Origin: Pueribacillus theae
GTDB taxonomy: Bacteria; Bacillota; Bacilli; Bacillales; UBA6769
DNA length: 56,693 nt
Assembly (NCBI RefSeq): GCF_003097615.1
Contig: NZ_QCZG01000025.1
Location: forward strand, 1-56,693
Direction of reading: 5' to 3'
Under the pieces are notes generated by a model. The model worked only from the letters and a program-made list of their open reading frames with translations, was not told where the DNA came from and did not search any database. Position numbers and translations under genes: made by a program. This document shows, in pieces, positions 44,418 to 53,080 of the stretch (the stretch's first letter is position 1; every line of letters begins with the position of its first letter).

Positions 44418-44561
44418 GTTGCCACGTCCTTATAAAAATGATGTAGAATCGCGCGTTCTGTTCCTTAAACGATTAACGATGGAAAAAAGTTTATAATAAA
44501 ATTTGTGGTATGATAATTTACATAGATAGAAGAAAGATAGATAGGTAGTGGAGTGTTGGAG

Positions 44562-45974
44562 ATGGTTAAAAGAGTAGCTGGTATAGGATTTACAATTTTT
44601 GCAGTCGGTTATGTCATACTAAATTTTATTTCCATAATCTATGAAAACAATTTTATCGTTACTAGTCTATCAGTGTGCGGGTTGCTCGCGCTCTTTTTTG
44701 CTTTGATGACTCTTGAAAGAAGAGCGATTGTTTTACCATCGTTTTTAGTTTTATGTGCGGTGGCAATTAGTATATTTGATGCCAATACAAGCTTTTTTGC
44801 CGTCTTTTGGGAAGGTTCGAGGGCCATGCGTTCTCTCATCTCGATGCTTCTCGTTCTTCCGATTGTTGGGTGGGTGTTAAATCAAGAAAGTTATGTAGAA
44901 GATACGATCATCTTATTAAAAGATCGGATTAAAAATAGTAAAGTGCTTTATTTTGTGAATAGTTTTTTGACACAGTTGATTTCATTTTTCCTTTTGTTCG
45001 GGGCAATTGCTGTTGTTTACCAGATTGTACAATCTTTCTTTTCTAAGCATGACAGTGAAGCTTGGAAAAGATTTAAAGCAACCTCGATATTGAGGGGATT
45101 TGCTTTATCCACGATTTGGGTGATTAGCATCCCGAGCTTTGCCTATTCAGTGGAAGTGATGAACGCGGGATTGATTCCGGCACTTATACAAGGGTTTATT
45201 TTATCATTGTTAGGATTGTTATTATCAGTCTTCTACTTACATATTTATGAAAAAAGAAATAAAATCTCTATTTCAAAAGACATTAGTGAAACAATCTCAG
45301 AGGTTTTAGGCGGGGCAGATAGGAAGAAAAATCTACATCGAAATCCTTTGGAATTTCTATTTTTATTTTTGTCCTTACTCGCTTTAACGCTAATCGTCAA
45401 TGCGCTTGTTCCGGTTGGTTTACTTACCATTATTCCAATCGTTGTCGTTTGCTGGGCTGTTGTCTATTTTCTCGTTAAAAAGAAGTTTCGTCATTTTATA
45501 GCTGAAGGGAAGCGTTATATTAAGGTAGGCGTGTCCAGTCGGACACAGGAAACTTCCTTGCTTTTTGCCGCTGGCCTTTTGATTGCAGCATTAAATTCTT
45601 CAGGGTTATCTGTTACTGTTATGGAAGGAATCTACCACTGGACTGAAAATATTCCGGGTTTAAACTTTCTGTGGGTACTCCCATTCATTGTCGTGTTTTT
45701 AGGCTTTTTTGGGATTGGTCCGCTTACAGTTATGGTAATCATTGCTGGCATTGTGAAAAGTATACATTTGCCTTATCCGCCAGAATTAATCGTGCTTACG
45801 ATGACCCTTGGCAGTGCGATAAGCATTATGTTTTCACCGGTAATCATTCCAGTCATTTTTTTAAGCAGCATAAATGGACAAAGTCCTATCGAGAACAGCA
45901 TTAAGCAAAATTGGAAATTCGCGATTGGTTTTTATTTGTTAGTGGAGCTGTACATCCAGCTGATGATTTTATAG
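44562..45974 (+). CDS. Polytopic membrane protein of unknown function
   Basis: A 470-residue integral membrane protein with about 12 hydrophobic helices. The second half has duplicated re-entrant-like segments rich in Gly/Ser (LLFAAGLLIAALNSSGLS, LGFFGIGPLTVMVIIAGIV, LGSAISIMFSPVIIPVIFLSSI). This recalls ion-transporter-superfamily carriers such as dicarboxylate or lactate permeases, but no exact family is recognised. GTGGAG lies 8 bases before the ATG at 44562; in-frame GTG 44553 and TTG 44556 are weaker. It diverges from the ABC/sigma operon and is followed by the zinc uptake promoter. Confidence 0.65.
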   Translation: MVKRVAGIGFTIFAVGYVILNFISIIYENNFIVTSLSVCGLLALFFALMTLERRAIVLPSFLVLCAVAISIFDANTSFFAVFWEGSRAMRSLISMLLVLPIVGWVLNQESYVEDTIILLKDRIKNSKVLYFVNSFLTQLISFFLLFGAIAVVYQIVQSFFSKHDSEAWKRFKATSILRGFALSTIWVISIPSFAYSVEVMNAGLIPALIQGFILSLLGLLLSVFYLHIYEKRNKISISKDISETISEVLGGADRKKNLHRNPLEFLFLFLSLLALTLIVNALVPVGLLTIIPIVVVCWAVVYFLVKKKFRHFIAEGKRYIKVGVSSRTQETSLLFAAGLLIAALNSSGLSVTVMEGIYHWTENIPGLNFLWVLPFIVVFLGFFGIGPLTVMVIIAGIVKSIHLPYPPELIVLTMTLGSAISIMFSPVIIPVIFLSSINGQSPIENSIKQNWKFAIGFYLLVELYIQLMIL

Positions 45975-45985
45975 CCATTTTTTTG

Positions 45986-46012
45986 TTGACAATGCTGGAG
46001 TAATTCTATAAA
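45986..46012 (+). promoter_or_regulatory. Promoter of the zinc uptake operon
   Basis: TTGACA at 45986-45991 and TATAAA at 46007-46012 (spacer 15; TAAAGT two bases on gives 17). The Zur-type box begins 5 bases downstream. Confidence 0.65.
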
Positions 46013-46016
46013 GTGT

Positions 46017-46037
46017 AAATCGTAACCATTACGATTT
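46017..46037. promoter_or_regulatory. Zur-box-like operator
   Basis: AAATCGTAA and TTACGATTT are perfect inverted arms around a 3-base centre. The core TCGTAA-N-ATTACGA is the known Bacillus Zur box. It overlaps the transcription start of znuA, so zinc-bound Zur would repress the operon. Confidence 0.85.
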
Positions 46038-46049
46038 GCGGAGGGGAAA

Positions 46050-47009
46050 ATGAAGAAGATTTGTTTTAAAGCACTTTTAATCCTATTTGTTGTTAGCACG
46101 ATTTTTATCGCCGGATGTGGAAATAATGATGGAATTTCCAAAAACGAAGAAGCGTTAGACAAGGAAAAGCTCAAAGTTGTTGCAACGTTTTACTCCATGT
46201 ATGATTTTACAAAAAATGTCGCGAAAGACAAGGCTGATGTCCAATTGCTAATTCCGTCGGGTGTGGAGCCTCATGATTGGGAACCGTCGCCAAAAGATGT
46301 TAAAAATATTCAAAGTGCAGATTTGTTTATTTATAACAGCGAACATTTCGAAACATGGGTGCCAACCATTGAAAAAAGCTTGCAAAAAGCAAATACCGTT
46401 TTTGTCAAGGCAAGTGATGGCATCAGATTAATTGAAGGAAATGAACATGACCATGAAGAAGAAGGTCATGGACATAACCACAGCCATGAAGTAGATCCTC
46501 ACGTATGGTTAAGCCCAGTCTTAGCGCAAAAAGAGGTAGAAACAATTACTAAAGCGCTCATCGAAGCTGACCCAGACAATCAATCATACTATGAAGAGAA
46601 TAGTAAAGAGTATATCAATAAATTAAAAGAGTTGGATAATGAATACCGTGCATCATTAGAAAATGCAAGTTCGAAGGAATTTATTACGCAGCATGCCGCT
46701 TTTGGTTACTTGGCGAATGAATATGGCCTGAAAGAAATGTCGATTTCGGGATTATCTCCATCACAAGAACCGAGCCCTGCTAAACTGGCAGAATTGAAAA
46801 AGTTTGCAAAAGAACATCATGTGAAAGTTATTTATTTCGAAGAACTGGCATCTCCTAAAGTAGCTGAAACTTTAGCGAAAGAAATAGGCGCTGAAACGGA
46901 AATTCTTAGTACGCTAGAAGGATTAAGTAAAGAATCGCAGGATCAAGGGCTTGACTATCTAAAAGTGATGAAAAATAATTTAAAAGCACTTGAAAAATCT
47001 TTACATTAG
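46050..47009 (+). CDS. znuA: Zinc ABC transporter substrate-binding lipoprotein
   Basis: The extracellular zinc-binding lipoprotein of the ZnuABC (AdcABC/Ycd) importer, 319 residues. The signal peptide ends at a lipobox IAGC with Cys24. Then come VVATFYSMYDFTKNV, the metal ligands in VEPHDWEPSP (first His), the His/Glu/Asp-rich loop GNEHDHEEEGHGHNHSHEVD, DPHVWLSP (second His), and ITQHAAFGYLANEYG (third). GCGGAGGGG precedes the ATG. It is first in a three-gene operon behind a Zur box, and so induced by zinc starvation. Confidence 0.95.
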   Translation: MKKICFKALLILFVVSTIFIAGCGNNDGISKNEEALDKEKLKVVATFYSMYDFTKNVAKDKADVQLLIPSGVEPHDWEPSPKDVKNIQSADLFIYNSEHFETWVPTIEKSLQKANTVFVKASDGIRLIEGNEHDHEEEGHGHNHSHEVDPHVWLSPVLAQKEVETITKALIEADPDNQSYYEENSKEYINKLKELDNEYRASLENASSKEFITQHAAFGYLANEYGLKEMSISGLSPSQEPSPAKLAELKKFAKEHHVKVIYFEELASPKVAETLAKEIGAETEILSTLEGLSKESQDQGLDYLKVMKNNLKALEKSLH

Positions 47010-47017
47010 ATTTGAAT

Positions 47018-47056
47018 CAAAAAAGTGTGTATCGGGAAGATGCACGCTTTTCCTTT
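47018..47056 (+). terminator. Hairpin between znuA and znuC
   Basis: AAAAAAGTGTG and CACGCTTTTCC (about 47018-47053) form a stem ending in a T-rich stretch. It may reduce expression of znuC and znuB relative to the binding protein. Confidence 0.5.
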
Positions 47057-47110
47057 GAATCATTCAGACAGTTCCAACTTCTAACTTCTAAATTGAAAGG
47101 GTTGTTAGTC

Positions 47111-47818
47111 ATGAAGCTGATTTCTTTGGAAAATATCGTATTTGGTTATTCCCACTTCCCAACATTAAACGGGATTTCTTTCGACATTGAAAACGGTGAA
47201 TTTGTTGGTATCGTCGGCCCGAACGGTGCTTCAAAATCAACATTGTTAAAATTAATGCTTGGACTGTTAAAGCCATGGAAAGGAAAAGTAAAAATCAGCA
47301 AGAAAAATAGTGAAGGAAACCGTCTGAACATCGGTTATGTGCCACAGCAAATCGCCTCATTTAACGTTGGTTTTCCAAGTACAGTCATCGAACTGGTTCG
47401 TTCTGGACGATTTACAAAAGGAAAATGGTTAAAAAAATTGAACAAAGAAGACGATAAACTGGTAGAGAATGCGTTGGACATGGTTGGCATGTGGGAATAT
47501 CGAGATCATAAAATCGGCGAGCTTTCCGGTGGGCAAAAACAAAAGATTTGCATTGCCCGTGTATTGGCGTCGGATCCAGATGTGTTAGTATTAGATGAAC
47601 CGGCAACTGGGATGGATTATGAAAGCCGCCAAGGATTCTACGAGTTTATGGCCCATCAAGTCAAGCATCACAATCGAACAGTTGTTATGGTTACACATGA
47701 ACAAGCGGAATTGGAACGTTACTTTGATAAAATTATTATGCTGGAAGAAGGAGACCACGGCGGATGGAAATGTTTGACCTTGAATTCATGCGACGGGCAT
47801 TTTGGGCCGGTGGATTAA
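47111..47818 (+). CDS. znuC: Zinc ABC transporter ATP-binding protein
   Basis: The cytoplasmic ATPase of the zinc importer, 235 residues. The Walker A reads GPNGASKST, with Ser where Gly usually stands before Lys; this variant also occurs in Bacillus AdcC/ZnuC, so it is not a defect. The Q-loop [10 protein letters not shown], signature [13 protein letters not shown], Walker [13 protein letters not shown] and switch His in MVTHEQAE are intact. GAAAGG precedes the ATG at 47111, and a much longer upstream frame from 47012 lacks support. It overlaps znuB by 55 bases. Confidence 0.93.
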   Translation: MKLISLENIVFGYSHFPTLNGISFDIENGEFVGIVGPNGASKSTLLKLMLGLLKPWKGKVKISKKNSEGNRLNIGYVPQQIASFNVGFPSTVIELVRSGRFTKGKWLKKLNKEDDKLVENALDMVGMWEYRDHKIGELSGGQKQKICIARVLASDPDVLVLDEPATGMDYESRQGFYEFMAHQVKHHNRTVVMVTHEQAELERYFDKIIMLEEGDHGGWKCLTLNSCDGHFGPVD

Positions 47819-48612
47819 TTGCAATTATTGCACCAATGCTAGGTATTTTTCTTGTGCTTCGCAGGCAAGCGCTCATGGCAGATACGTTGTCCCATATTTC
47901 TCTCTCGGGGGTCGCCATCGGCTTTTTTATTCATACAAACATCGCTTTAACCAGCATGCTCGTTGTTGTCATAGGAGCGATTGGAGTTGAATACATGCGC
48001 CGTGCTTACCGGACATATTCTGAAGTTTCGATTGCTATTTTAATGGCGGCAGGATTGGCATTTGCCTTATTTCTTATGAGCCTGTCTGAAGGCGGCATGA
48101 CGATGAATGTCGAACAGTATTTGTTCGGTTCGATTGTTACGATCACAGATGAACAAGTGTACGTTTTACTAGGAGTAACGATTTTAACGATTCTTTATTT
48201 TATATTTTTAAGAAGGCCATTATATATTATGACTTTTGATGAAGACACCGCATTCACAACTGGAATTAATACAAATCTGCTTTCTCTCACCTTCAGTATT
48301 TTAACCGGGTTGGCTATCGCTGTTATCATTCCTACAATCGGTGTTTTGTTAGTCTCGGCTTTGCTCGTTTTGCCTGCTGCTTTTGCAATTAAAATAGCCA
48401 AAGGTTTCAAAATGGTTTTTATTTCGGCCATTTTAGTTGCTTTGTTCAGTATGTATACCGGTCTTTTATCTTCATACTCATTGGGAACACCGCCTGGCGC
48501 AACAATAACATTGCTATTGGTTATCATCTTATTGCTCGGTTTTTCACTTCAAAAACTATTACGATTTATCACTCGGGAAATTAGAAAAAAAGCAAATCAA
48601 AGGATTCATTAA
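47764..48612 (+). CDS. znuB: Zinc ABC transporter permease
   Basis: The inner-membrane permease of the zinc importer, 282 residues with about eight helices, ABC-3 family. [29 protein letters not shown] is the typical N-terminal helix pair with the DTLSH motif, and [22 protein letters not shown]-like and [14 protein letters not shown] segments follow. AAGGAG is 11 bases before the ATG, which lies within the end of znuC, so translation is coupled. The last gene of the zur-regulated operon, ending at the hairpin around 48660. Confidence 0.93.
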   Translation: MEMFDLEFMRRAFWAGGLIAIIAPMLGIFLVLRRQALMADTLSHISLSGVAIGFFIHTNIALTSMLVVVIGAIGVEYMRRAYRTYSEVSIAILMAAGLAFALFLMSLSEGGMTMNVEQYLFGSIVTITDEQVYVLLGVTILTILYFIFLRRPLYIMTFDEDTAFTTGINTNLLSLTFSILTGLAIAVIIPTIGVLLVSALLVLPAAFAIKIAKGFKMVFISAILVALFSMYTGLLSSYSLGTPPGATITLLLVIILLLGFSLQKLLRFITREIRKKANQRIH

Positions 48613-48659
48613 TTAAATCTACTTACCGGTAACAGCTGGTTATTTTATATAAAAAAGTA

Positions 48660-48688
48660 AGCTCCCCATCAATCGGGAGTTTTTGTTT
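48660..48688 (+). terminator. Terminator of the zinc operon
   Basis: CTCCC and GGGAG (about 48662-48681) with a seven-base loop, followed by TTTTTGTTTT. It overlaps the 3' end of the convergent MFS gene. Confidence 0.7.
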
Positions 48689-50060
48689 TGGCGGAAAGAG
48701 GGGAATTAGTAAAGGAATTTCTTTTGTTTTTCTTAAATACGTAAATCAAAAGCACACAACACGAAATAAACGACAAGAAAGCGAAAAACAGAAATGTGTT
48801 TTGATATTTAATCATTGCTGCTAAATGTTTTTGTTTTGTAACAAAGACTCCGGCGATTGATACGCCAATACCAACCCCGATAAAGTTGATTAGTTGCTGC
48901 AAACCAAGTCCTGCACCAATTTGTTTTGCAGGCAAAATTCGCGTTAATTCATTGGAAATGCTCGCAGTTAATGAGAAAAATCCTAAACTCATCAATAGAT
49001 AAGCAAGGACGGTCAACGATGAATGGTAGGCCGATAATAGGAAAAATAGCGTTGTAGAACACAAAAGCAACACATTCCCTAAAATCATCGTAAGATTTGT
49101 TCCAAACCGATCAATGAGGCGGCCCACAAAAATAGCTGAGACAGCTGACAACATGGCACCTGGAAAGATCGCAAATCCAATTTCCATTGACTGTTTTCCA
49201 TAAAATTCCGATAGATACAACGGCATGCAGAAAAGGGTTGCGAAGTGGGCCGAAAATGCTGTAAGCCCAATAAAAACAATCATTAAATAAGAGCGGTTTT
49301 TAAGCAAATCAGATTGAATGAAGGGAGCTTTTGCTCTACCGATATGCCACCATAAAATCCCGAATGCTGCTAAACTGATAGCCAGATAAATAAAGTGAAG
49401 AGTTGTCAAAAATAACATGAAATTTGCTGTGGAAGCGGCAACGAACAGGCATCCCCAAAAATCAAATGTCCCTTTGTTCAGCTGTTCATGAGGCAAATGT
49501 TTGAAAAATACAGGAAGTAAAAACAATACAAGGCAAGTAACAAGAAATAAAAAGTTCCAACCAAGTTTTTGGGCAAGGAGCCCTCCAACCACTGGACCTA
49601 AGCCAAATGCGAGAGAGGCAGCTAAAGAAATGGATGCCATCGCTCTTCCCCTTCGAACGAGAGGGATATATCTTGCCGCAAGCACCATGCCCAACGCTTG
49701 AGACGCGCCCGCACCCGACGCTTGGACTATTCTGGCTGCCAACAAGGCTAGAAAAGTATTTGAGAAAAAAGCGGCGAGCGAAGCGAGGCCGAACGTCATC
49801 ATCCCAATCATTAACAGCTTTCTGATTGGAATAAAGTCTGACAGTCTGCTGAAAGTAAATGTGGATAATGCTAAAAATAAAGAATATCCAGTAACAATCC
49901 AAGATCCGGCAGCAGGCGAAATTTGTAAATCTGAGATGATTGACGGCATGACGACATTAAACATTGATGTATTCATCAATACAAGCCATACCATAATACT
50001 CCAAAAGGGGATAATAATCTTCTCGTTAAATCCTGGCATTTTTTCTGCTGCATCTGGCAT
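48669..50060 (-). CDS. MFS drug exporter, DHA2-type
   Basis: A 463-residue major facilitator transporter of the proton-coupled drug efflux (DHA2) group, like QacA/TetA(L)/MdrP. There are about 14 hydrophobic helices. MPSIISDLQISPAAGSWIVTGYSL, FSRLSDFIPIRKL (motif A) and AASLAFGLGPVVGGLLAQKLGW (motif C) are visible. The start ATG has GGAGGAGAG before it. Convergent with the zinc operon. The drug specificity is not readable. Confidence 0.88.
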   Translation of the reverse strand: MPDAAEKMPGFNEKIIIPFWSIMVWLVLMNTSMFNVVMPSIISDLQISPAAGSWIVTGYSLFLALSTFTFSRLSDFIPIRKLLMIGMMTFGLASLAAFFSNTFLALLAARIVQASGAGASQALGMVLAARYIPLVRRGRAMASISLAASLAFGLGPVVGGLLAQKLGWNFLFLVTCLVLFLLPVFFKHLPHEQLNKGTFDFWGCLFVAASTANFMLFLTTLHFIYLAISLAAFGILWWHIGRAKAPFIQSDLLKNRSYLMIVFIGLTAFSAHFATLFCMPLYLSEFYGKQSMEIGFAIFPGAMLSAVSAIFVGRLIDRFGTNLTMILGNVLLLCSTTLFFLLSAYHSSLTVLAYLLMSLGFFSLTASISNELTRILPAKQIGAGLGLQQLINFIGVGIGVSIAGVFVTKQKHLAAMIKYQNTFLFFAFLSFISCCVLLIYVFKKNKRNSFTNSPLSAKTKTPD

Positions 50061-50120
50061 TTTTTCACTCTCCTCCGGTTATAACTTTAAAAATATTCAG
50101 ATATTTTCAAGTAATAGTGA

Positions 50121-50146
50121 ATCCGAGCAAAAAATGCCCGGATTTT
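50121..50146 (-). terminator. Hairpin between the NifU-N and MFS genes
   Basis: On the minus strand AATCCGGGC and GCTCGGATT form a stem with one mismatch and a T-rich loop. The following T run is weak, so termination is uncertain. Confidence 0.4.
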
Positions 50147-50156
50147 GTCAAACAGA

Positions 50157-50423
50157 TTAATTTTCGTTTTCAAATACTTTTTCGATTTGAGGGAGAACGG
50201 TATCCCAATCCGCTTCAAAGGTTTTATTGACAGTGATGAAGTCTTGATAGCCAAAAACATTATCAACGCCTTCAATTTGAATTAAGGCAGCGGCAAGAGG
50301 GTGATCAGGAGTATCGCCTTTTTTATAAGAGTAGCTTTTCGTTCCTTCAAAAATTGTTTTGTTTGCGGTAAATTTTAAAGCATTTGGGTTAGGTGTTTGC
50401 TCAACTTTTACAGATATTGCCAT
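50157..50423 (-). CDS. NifU N-terminal-domain (Nfu-N-like) protein
   Basis: An 88-residue cytosolic protein of the Nfu/NifU N-terminal family. VEQTPNPNALKFTANKTIFEG is the diagnostic start; the middle has DHPLAAALIQIEGVDNVFGYQDFITVNK. The C-terminal Cys-x2-Cys domain of full Nfu proteins is absent, as usual in this stand-alone Bacillus form, so an iron-sulfur role is not certain. GGAGGTTT precedes the ATG at 50423, which beats the longer frame. Confidence 0.85.
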   Translation of the reverse strand: MAISVKVEQTPNPNALKFTANKTIFEGTKSYSYKKGDTPDHPLAAALIQIEGVDNVFGYQDFITVNKTFEADWDTVLPQIEKVFENEN

Positions 50424-50489
50424 TTTTAAACCTCCAATCATTCACTCATTTACTCTATCGTACCATATCAACAACGAAAAGGTTGTTAC

Positions 50490-50942
50490 TTAGAAGTTAA
50501 AACAATACCGATTGGAAACAATATCATGAAAACCTAGGGAATTATATAAATGCTTTGTTACAGAATTATTGACGCCTGTTTCCAATTCGATGCCCCGAAT
50601 GTTTTCCCTTTCCGCCCAACGAATCAAATGCAAGAGCAGTTTCTTGGCGATTCCTTGGTTTCGATAATCATTGTGGACGAATAAATCGTTAAGCCAAACG
50701 TACGGTCCGCCCATCTTTAAACTGATCCCTACATTAAAAAAGGCAACGCCTAAAATGTCTCCATTTTCCTCAGCTACAAGTATATTAGCGGGAGAATCTT
50801 CAGTTAATGCTTCATTAATTCCGTTCAGTAAAAGCTGGTACGCTTCATCTGAATCATGGCGCGTCATTTGCTGCATGAGCAGACCGGCAATTTTTTCTAT
50901 TAATTGTTGATCGGCGTGAACCGGAACTTGATAGACTTTCAT
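50490..50942 (-). CDS. GNAT-family N-acetyltransferase
   Basis: A 150-residue GCN5-related acetyltransferase. It includes ILVAEENGDILGVAFF (strand 4 core), VWLNDLFVHNDYRNQGIAKKLLLHLI with the acetyl-CoA-binding RNQGIA motif, and GIELETGVNNSVTKHLYNSLGF at the C-terminal end. The acceptor substrate is unknown. GGGGGGAAA precedes the ATG. Monocistronic; no clear terminator behind it. Confidence 0.88.
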   Translation of the reverse strand: MKVYQVPVHADQQLIEKIAGLLMQQMTRHDSDEAYQLLLNGINEALTEDSPANILVAEENGDILGVAFFNVGISLKMGGPYVWLNDLFVHNDYRNQGIAKKLLLHLIRWAERENIRGIELETGVNNSVTKHLYNSLGFHDIVSNRYCFNF

Positions 50943-51113
50943 CTTTTCCCCCCTAACGGCGTGATTTTTCTCTAATGGTTATTATAACGAAGAACAGCAC
51001 AAAAAAGTTATAAAATAAAATTTTAGTATAAATGTTTATAAAGTGAAACATTTTAGTAATCTTCATCGTTTAATATATGTAGATAAGGAGTTACACGGAT
51101 AAAGGTGATAACA

Positions 51114-51665
51114 ATGCCAACATTAGTTTGTTTCGGAGATAGTTTAATTTCTAAAGAAAAAGAAAATAATGGCAAACGCCGGTTAACCTCAATCATTCGT
51201 GAAGAGATGTCTTCTTGGATTGTCATCAATTCGGGTGTCCATGGCGGGACATCTCGAGATGGCTTGGCAAGGTTTCAAGAAGATGTCCTTTACCACGATC
51301 CTGATGTTGTCTCCATTTTATTCGGAACGAATGATGCAAGCACCTTGAAACCTGTCACAATAAACGAATTTAAAACAAATCTCCTTTACATGGTTAGAAG
51401 AGTGTCACCTGAGAGAACAATATTAATTAGCCCTATCCCATTTTACAATGAAAAACGGGAAATGAGTGTAAATGATTCGATTGAGAAATATGCGATAGAA
51501 ACAAAGAAAATTGCTGAGGAAACGGGCTGCTTATTTATTGATTTATGGAAAATTGCCAAGAATGAAAAGCGGCTTGCCTCAGACGGAGTTTCAATTCAAA
51601 AAGACGGCTACAAAATCTTGGCAAATGAATTAATGGCCAAAATGCAAAAAGTTTACCTTAAATAA
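51114..51665 (+). CDS. SGNH/GDSL hydrolase-like protein with altered active site
   Basis: An SGNH-fold lipase/esterase-like protein of 183 residues, probably cytosolic. Block I has CFGDSL with Ser10, block II VIINSGVHGGTSRDG with Gly, block III FGTNDAS with Asn. In block V the expected D-x2-H reads DGVSIQ, so the catalytic His is replaced by Ser; activity by the usual triad is doubtful. AAAGGTG sits 6 bases before the ATG, favouring it over the GTG at 51105. No neighbour suggests a substrate. Confidence 0.8.
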   Translation: MPTLVCFGDSLISKEKENNGKRRLTSIIREEMSSWIVINSGVHGGTSRDGLARFQEDVLYHDPDVVSILFGTNDASTLKPVTINEFKTNLLYMVRRVSPERTILISPIPFYNEKREMSVNDSIEKYAIETKKIAEETGCLFIDLWKIAKNEKRLASDGVSIQKDGYKILANELMAKMQKVYLK

Positions 51666-51758
51666 TATCACGAAAAAGTAAAAATTAAAATGTTTTATAT
51701 CGAAAGGTCTAGGGTATTTTATTAAAGACACAACTATTTATTAGAGAGGAGCTTCACA

Positions 51759-52025
51759 GTGAAAAAAAGAGCGATACTATTATCAGCACTTGCGCTTGCC
51801 GGTTATTACCTGAAAGACAAAGAACGGAGAGATCATTTATTCGAAAAAATAAATGAAGTGAAAAATCAATTTATGAATACAAATTCATCAAACCACAATA
51901 AAATCCCCGAAGAATTTCCGATTGAAAAAGGAGGGCATCCATACCCTCAGGATTTTGAAGACAACAAAATGGTGTCGGAAGGTTCCCAGTACTCTGTGAA
52001 ATATTATAACGAAAACGAACAATAA
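51759..52025 (+). CDS. Small membrane-anchored hypothetical protein
   Basis: An 88-residue protein with an N-terminal hydrophobic segment (residues 4-18, AILLSALALAGYYL) followed by a charged YtxH-like helix (KDKERRDHLFEKINEVKNQF) and a polar tail rich in Asn, Glu and Tyr. AGAGAGGAGC precedes the start GTG. The protein probably sits in the membrane with the tail on one side. The family is not identified. A good terminator follows, so it stands alone. Confidence 0.6.
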   Translation: MKKRAILLSALALAGYYLKDKERRDHLFEKINEVKNQFMNTNSSNHNKIPEEFPIEKGGHPYPQDFEDNKMVSEGSQYSVKYYNENEQ

Positions 52026-52054
52026 TCCATCCGGTTGGAGGATGGATTATTTTA
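52024..52054 (+). terminator. Intrinsic terminator
   Basis: AATCCATCC and GGATGGATT form a 9-bp perfect stem with a 7-base loop, then ATTTTAG. Confidence 0.85.
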
Positions 52055-52178
52055 GTATTCGAAATTTTTTTTCGATTCCTCCTTTCATAAAAATAGGTGT
52101 ATGATATAGGTAGAAGCCAGATTCCTATACATTTTCCCAATTTATTATTACTTCCTAAAAATGAAAAGGAGAAATCAC

Positions 52179-52946
52179 TTGATAACTGTAGAACACGATT
52201 TTACTGATAACCTTCCATTTTTACATGTCGTTTTAAGCGAGAAGAAAGATGAACAGCTTCCTGGTATCATTTTCGTGCATGGGTTCGAGAGTGCGAAGGA
52301 GCACAATCTTCACTATGCCTACTATCTTGCGAAGCGAGGGTTTCGTGTACTTCTTCCAGAAGCTCCGCTGCACGGTGAAAGAAAGGCTCTTATGACGGAA
52401 TCGGAATTAAATTACTCGTTTTGGGAAATCGTACTGCAAATGATTAAAGAGCTTGAAATTTTTGTGAATGCCTTTACCCACAAAGATCTTCTGGATAAGA
52501 AACGCATTGGCCTTGCAGGAACTTCTATGGGCGGAATTATTACGCTCGGTGCTTTAACCCAATATAGCTGGGTGAAAGCAGCAGTGTCCTTAATGGGCTC
52601 GCCCTCCTATGAAGTGCTCGCCAAATCGAAAATGGCCTCCCTTAAGAAAGACAAAAATGACATTCCATTTTCTGAAGAAGATCTTGAAAAATTGTACACT
52701 CAACTTCGCAAGTTTGATTTAAGTCTGCAACCTGATAAATTAATGCAGCGCCCTTTGTTATTTTGGCATAGTGAAATTGATGAAGTCGTTCCTTTCGGCC
52801 CAACATTTGATTTTTATTTAAAATGCAAAAAGCATTACACGGATCATCCCGACCGAATCCATTTTATTGTTGATAAAACGAGCGGTCATAAGGTATCACG
52901 CGAAGGTGTGATTGAAACGGTTCGCTGGTTTGAAAGGTACATTTAA
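52179..52946 (+). CDS. yitV: Alpha/beta hydrolase, YitV-like esterase
   Basis: A serine alpha/beta hydrolase of 255 residues. GIIFVHGFESAKEHN supplies the oxyanion strand, GLAGTSMGGIITLGAL the nucleophile elbow with the serine, LLFWHSEIDEVVPF the Asp strand and VDKTSGHKVSREG the His. The pattern agrees with the YitV family of B. subtilis, an esterase of unknown natural substrate. AAAGGAG lies 7 bases before the TTG at 52179; the upstream ATG at 52161 overlaps that site and is unlikely. In B. subtilis yitV lies next to yitW; here glutamate dehydrogenase lies between them. Confidence 0.85.
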   Translation: MITVEHDFTDNLPFLHVVLSEKKDEQLPGIIFVHGFESAKEHNLHYAYYLAKRGFRVLLPEAPLHGERKALMTESELNYSFWEIVLQMIKELEIFVNAFTHKDLLDKKRIGLAGTSMGGIITLGALTQYSWVKAAVSLMGSPSYEVLAKSKMASLKKDKNDIPFSEEDLEKLYTQLRKFDLSLQPDKLMQRPLLFWHSEIDEVVPFGPTFDFYLKCKKHYTDHPDRIHFIVDKTSGHKVSREGVIETVRWFERYI

Positions 52947-52971
52947 TTTCTACAAATGTACAAAATTATAG

Positions 52972-53001
52972 TTGTTACAACCTTTTGCTTTAGTATATAA
53001 T
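52972..53001 (+). promoter_or_regulatory. Promoter of glutamate dehydrogenase
   Basis: TTGTTA (52972-52977), 18-base spacer, TATAAT (52996-53001). The start codon is 80 bases downstream, leaving a 5' leader with AAAGGTGGG. No further operator was recognised. Confidence 0.65.
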
Positions 53002-53080
53002 TAAGAAATAGTCACTTTTCATTACAAATTTCTTATGGGGTGGTAAGCCGAACAAAATTTATTTCAAAGGTGGGATACAA

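Noticed and set aside
47111-47818. ZnuC as an inactive ATPase because of ASKST in Walker A
   Set aside because: Bacillus zinc-transporter ATPases carry the same variant as far as I recall, and all other motifs are intact.
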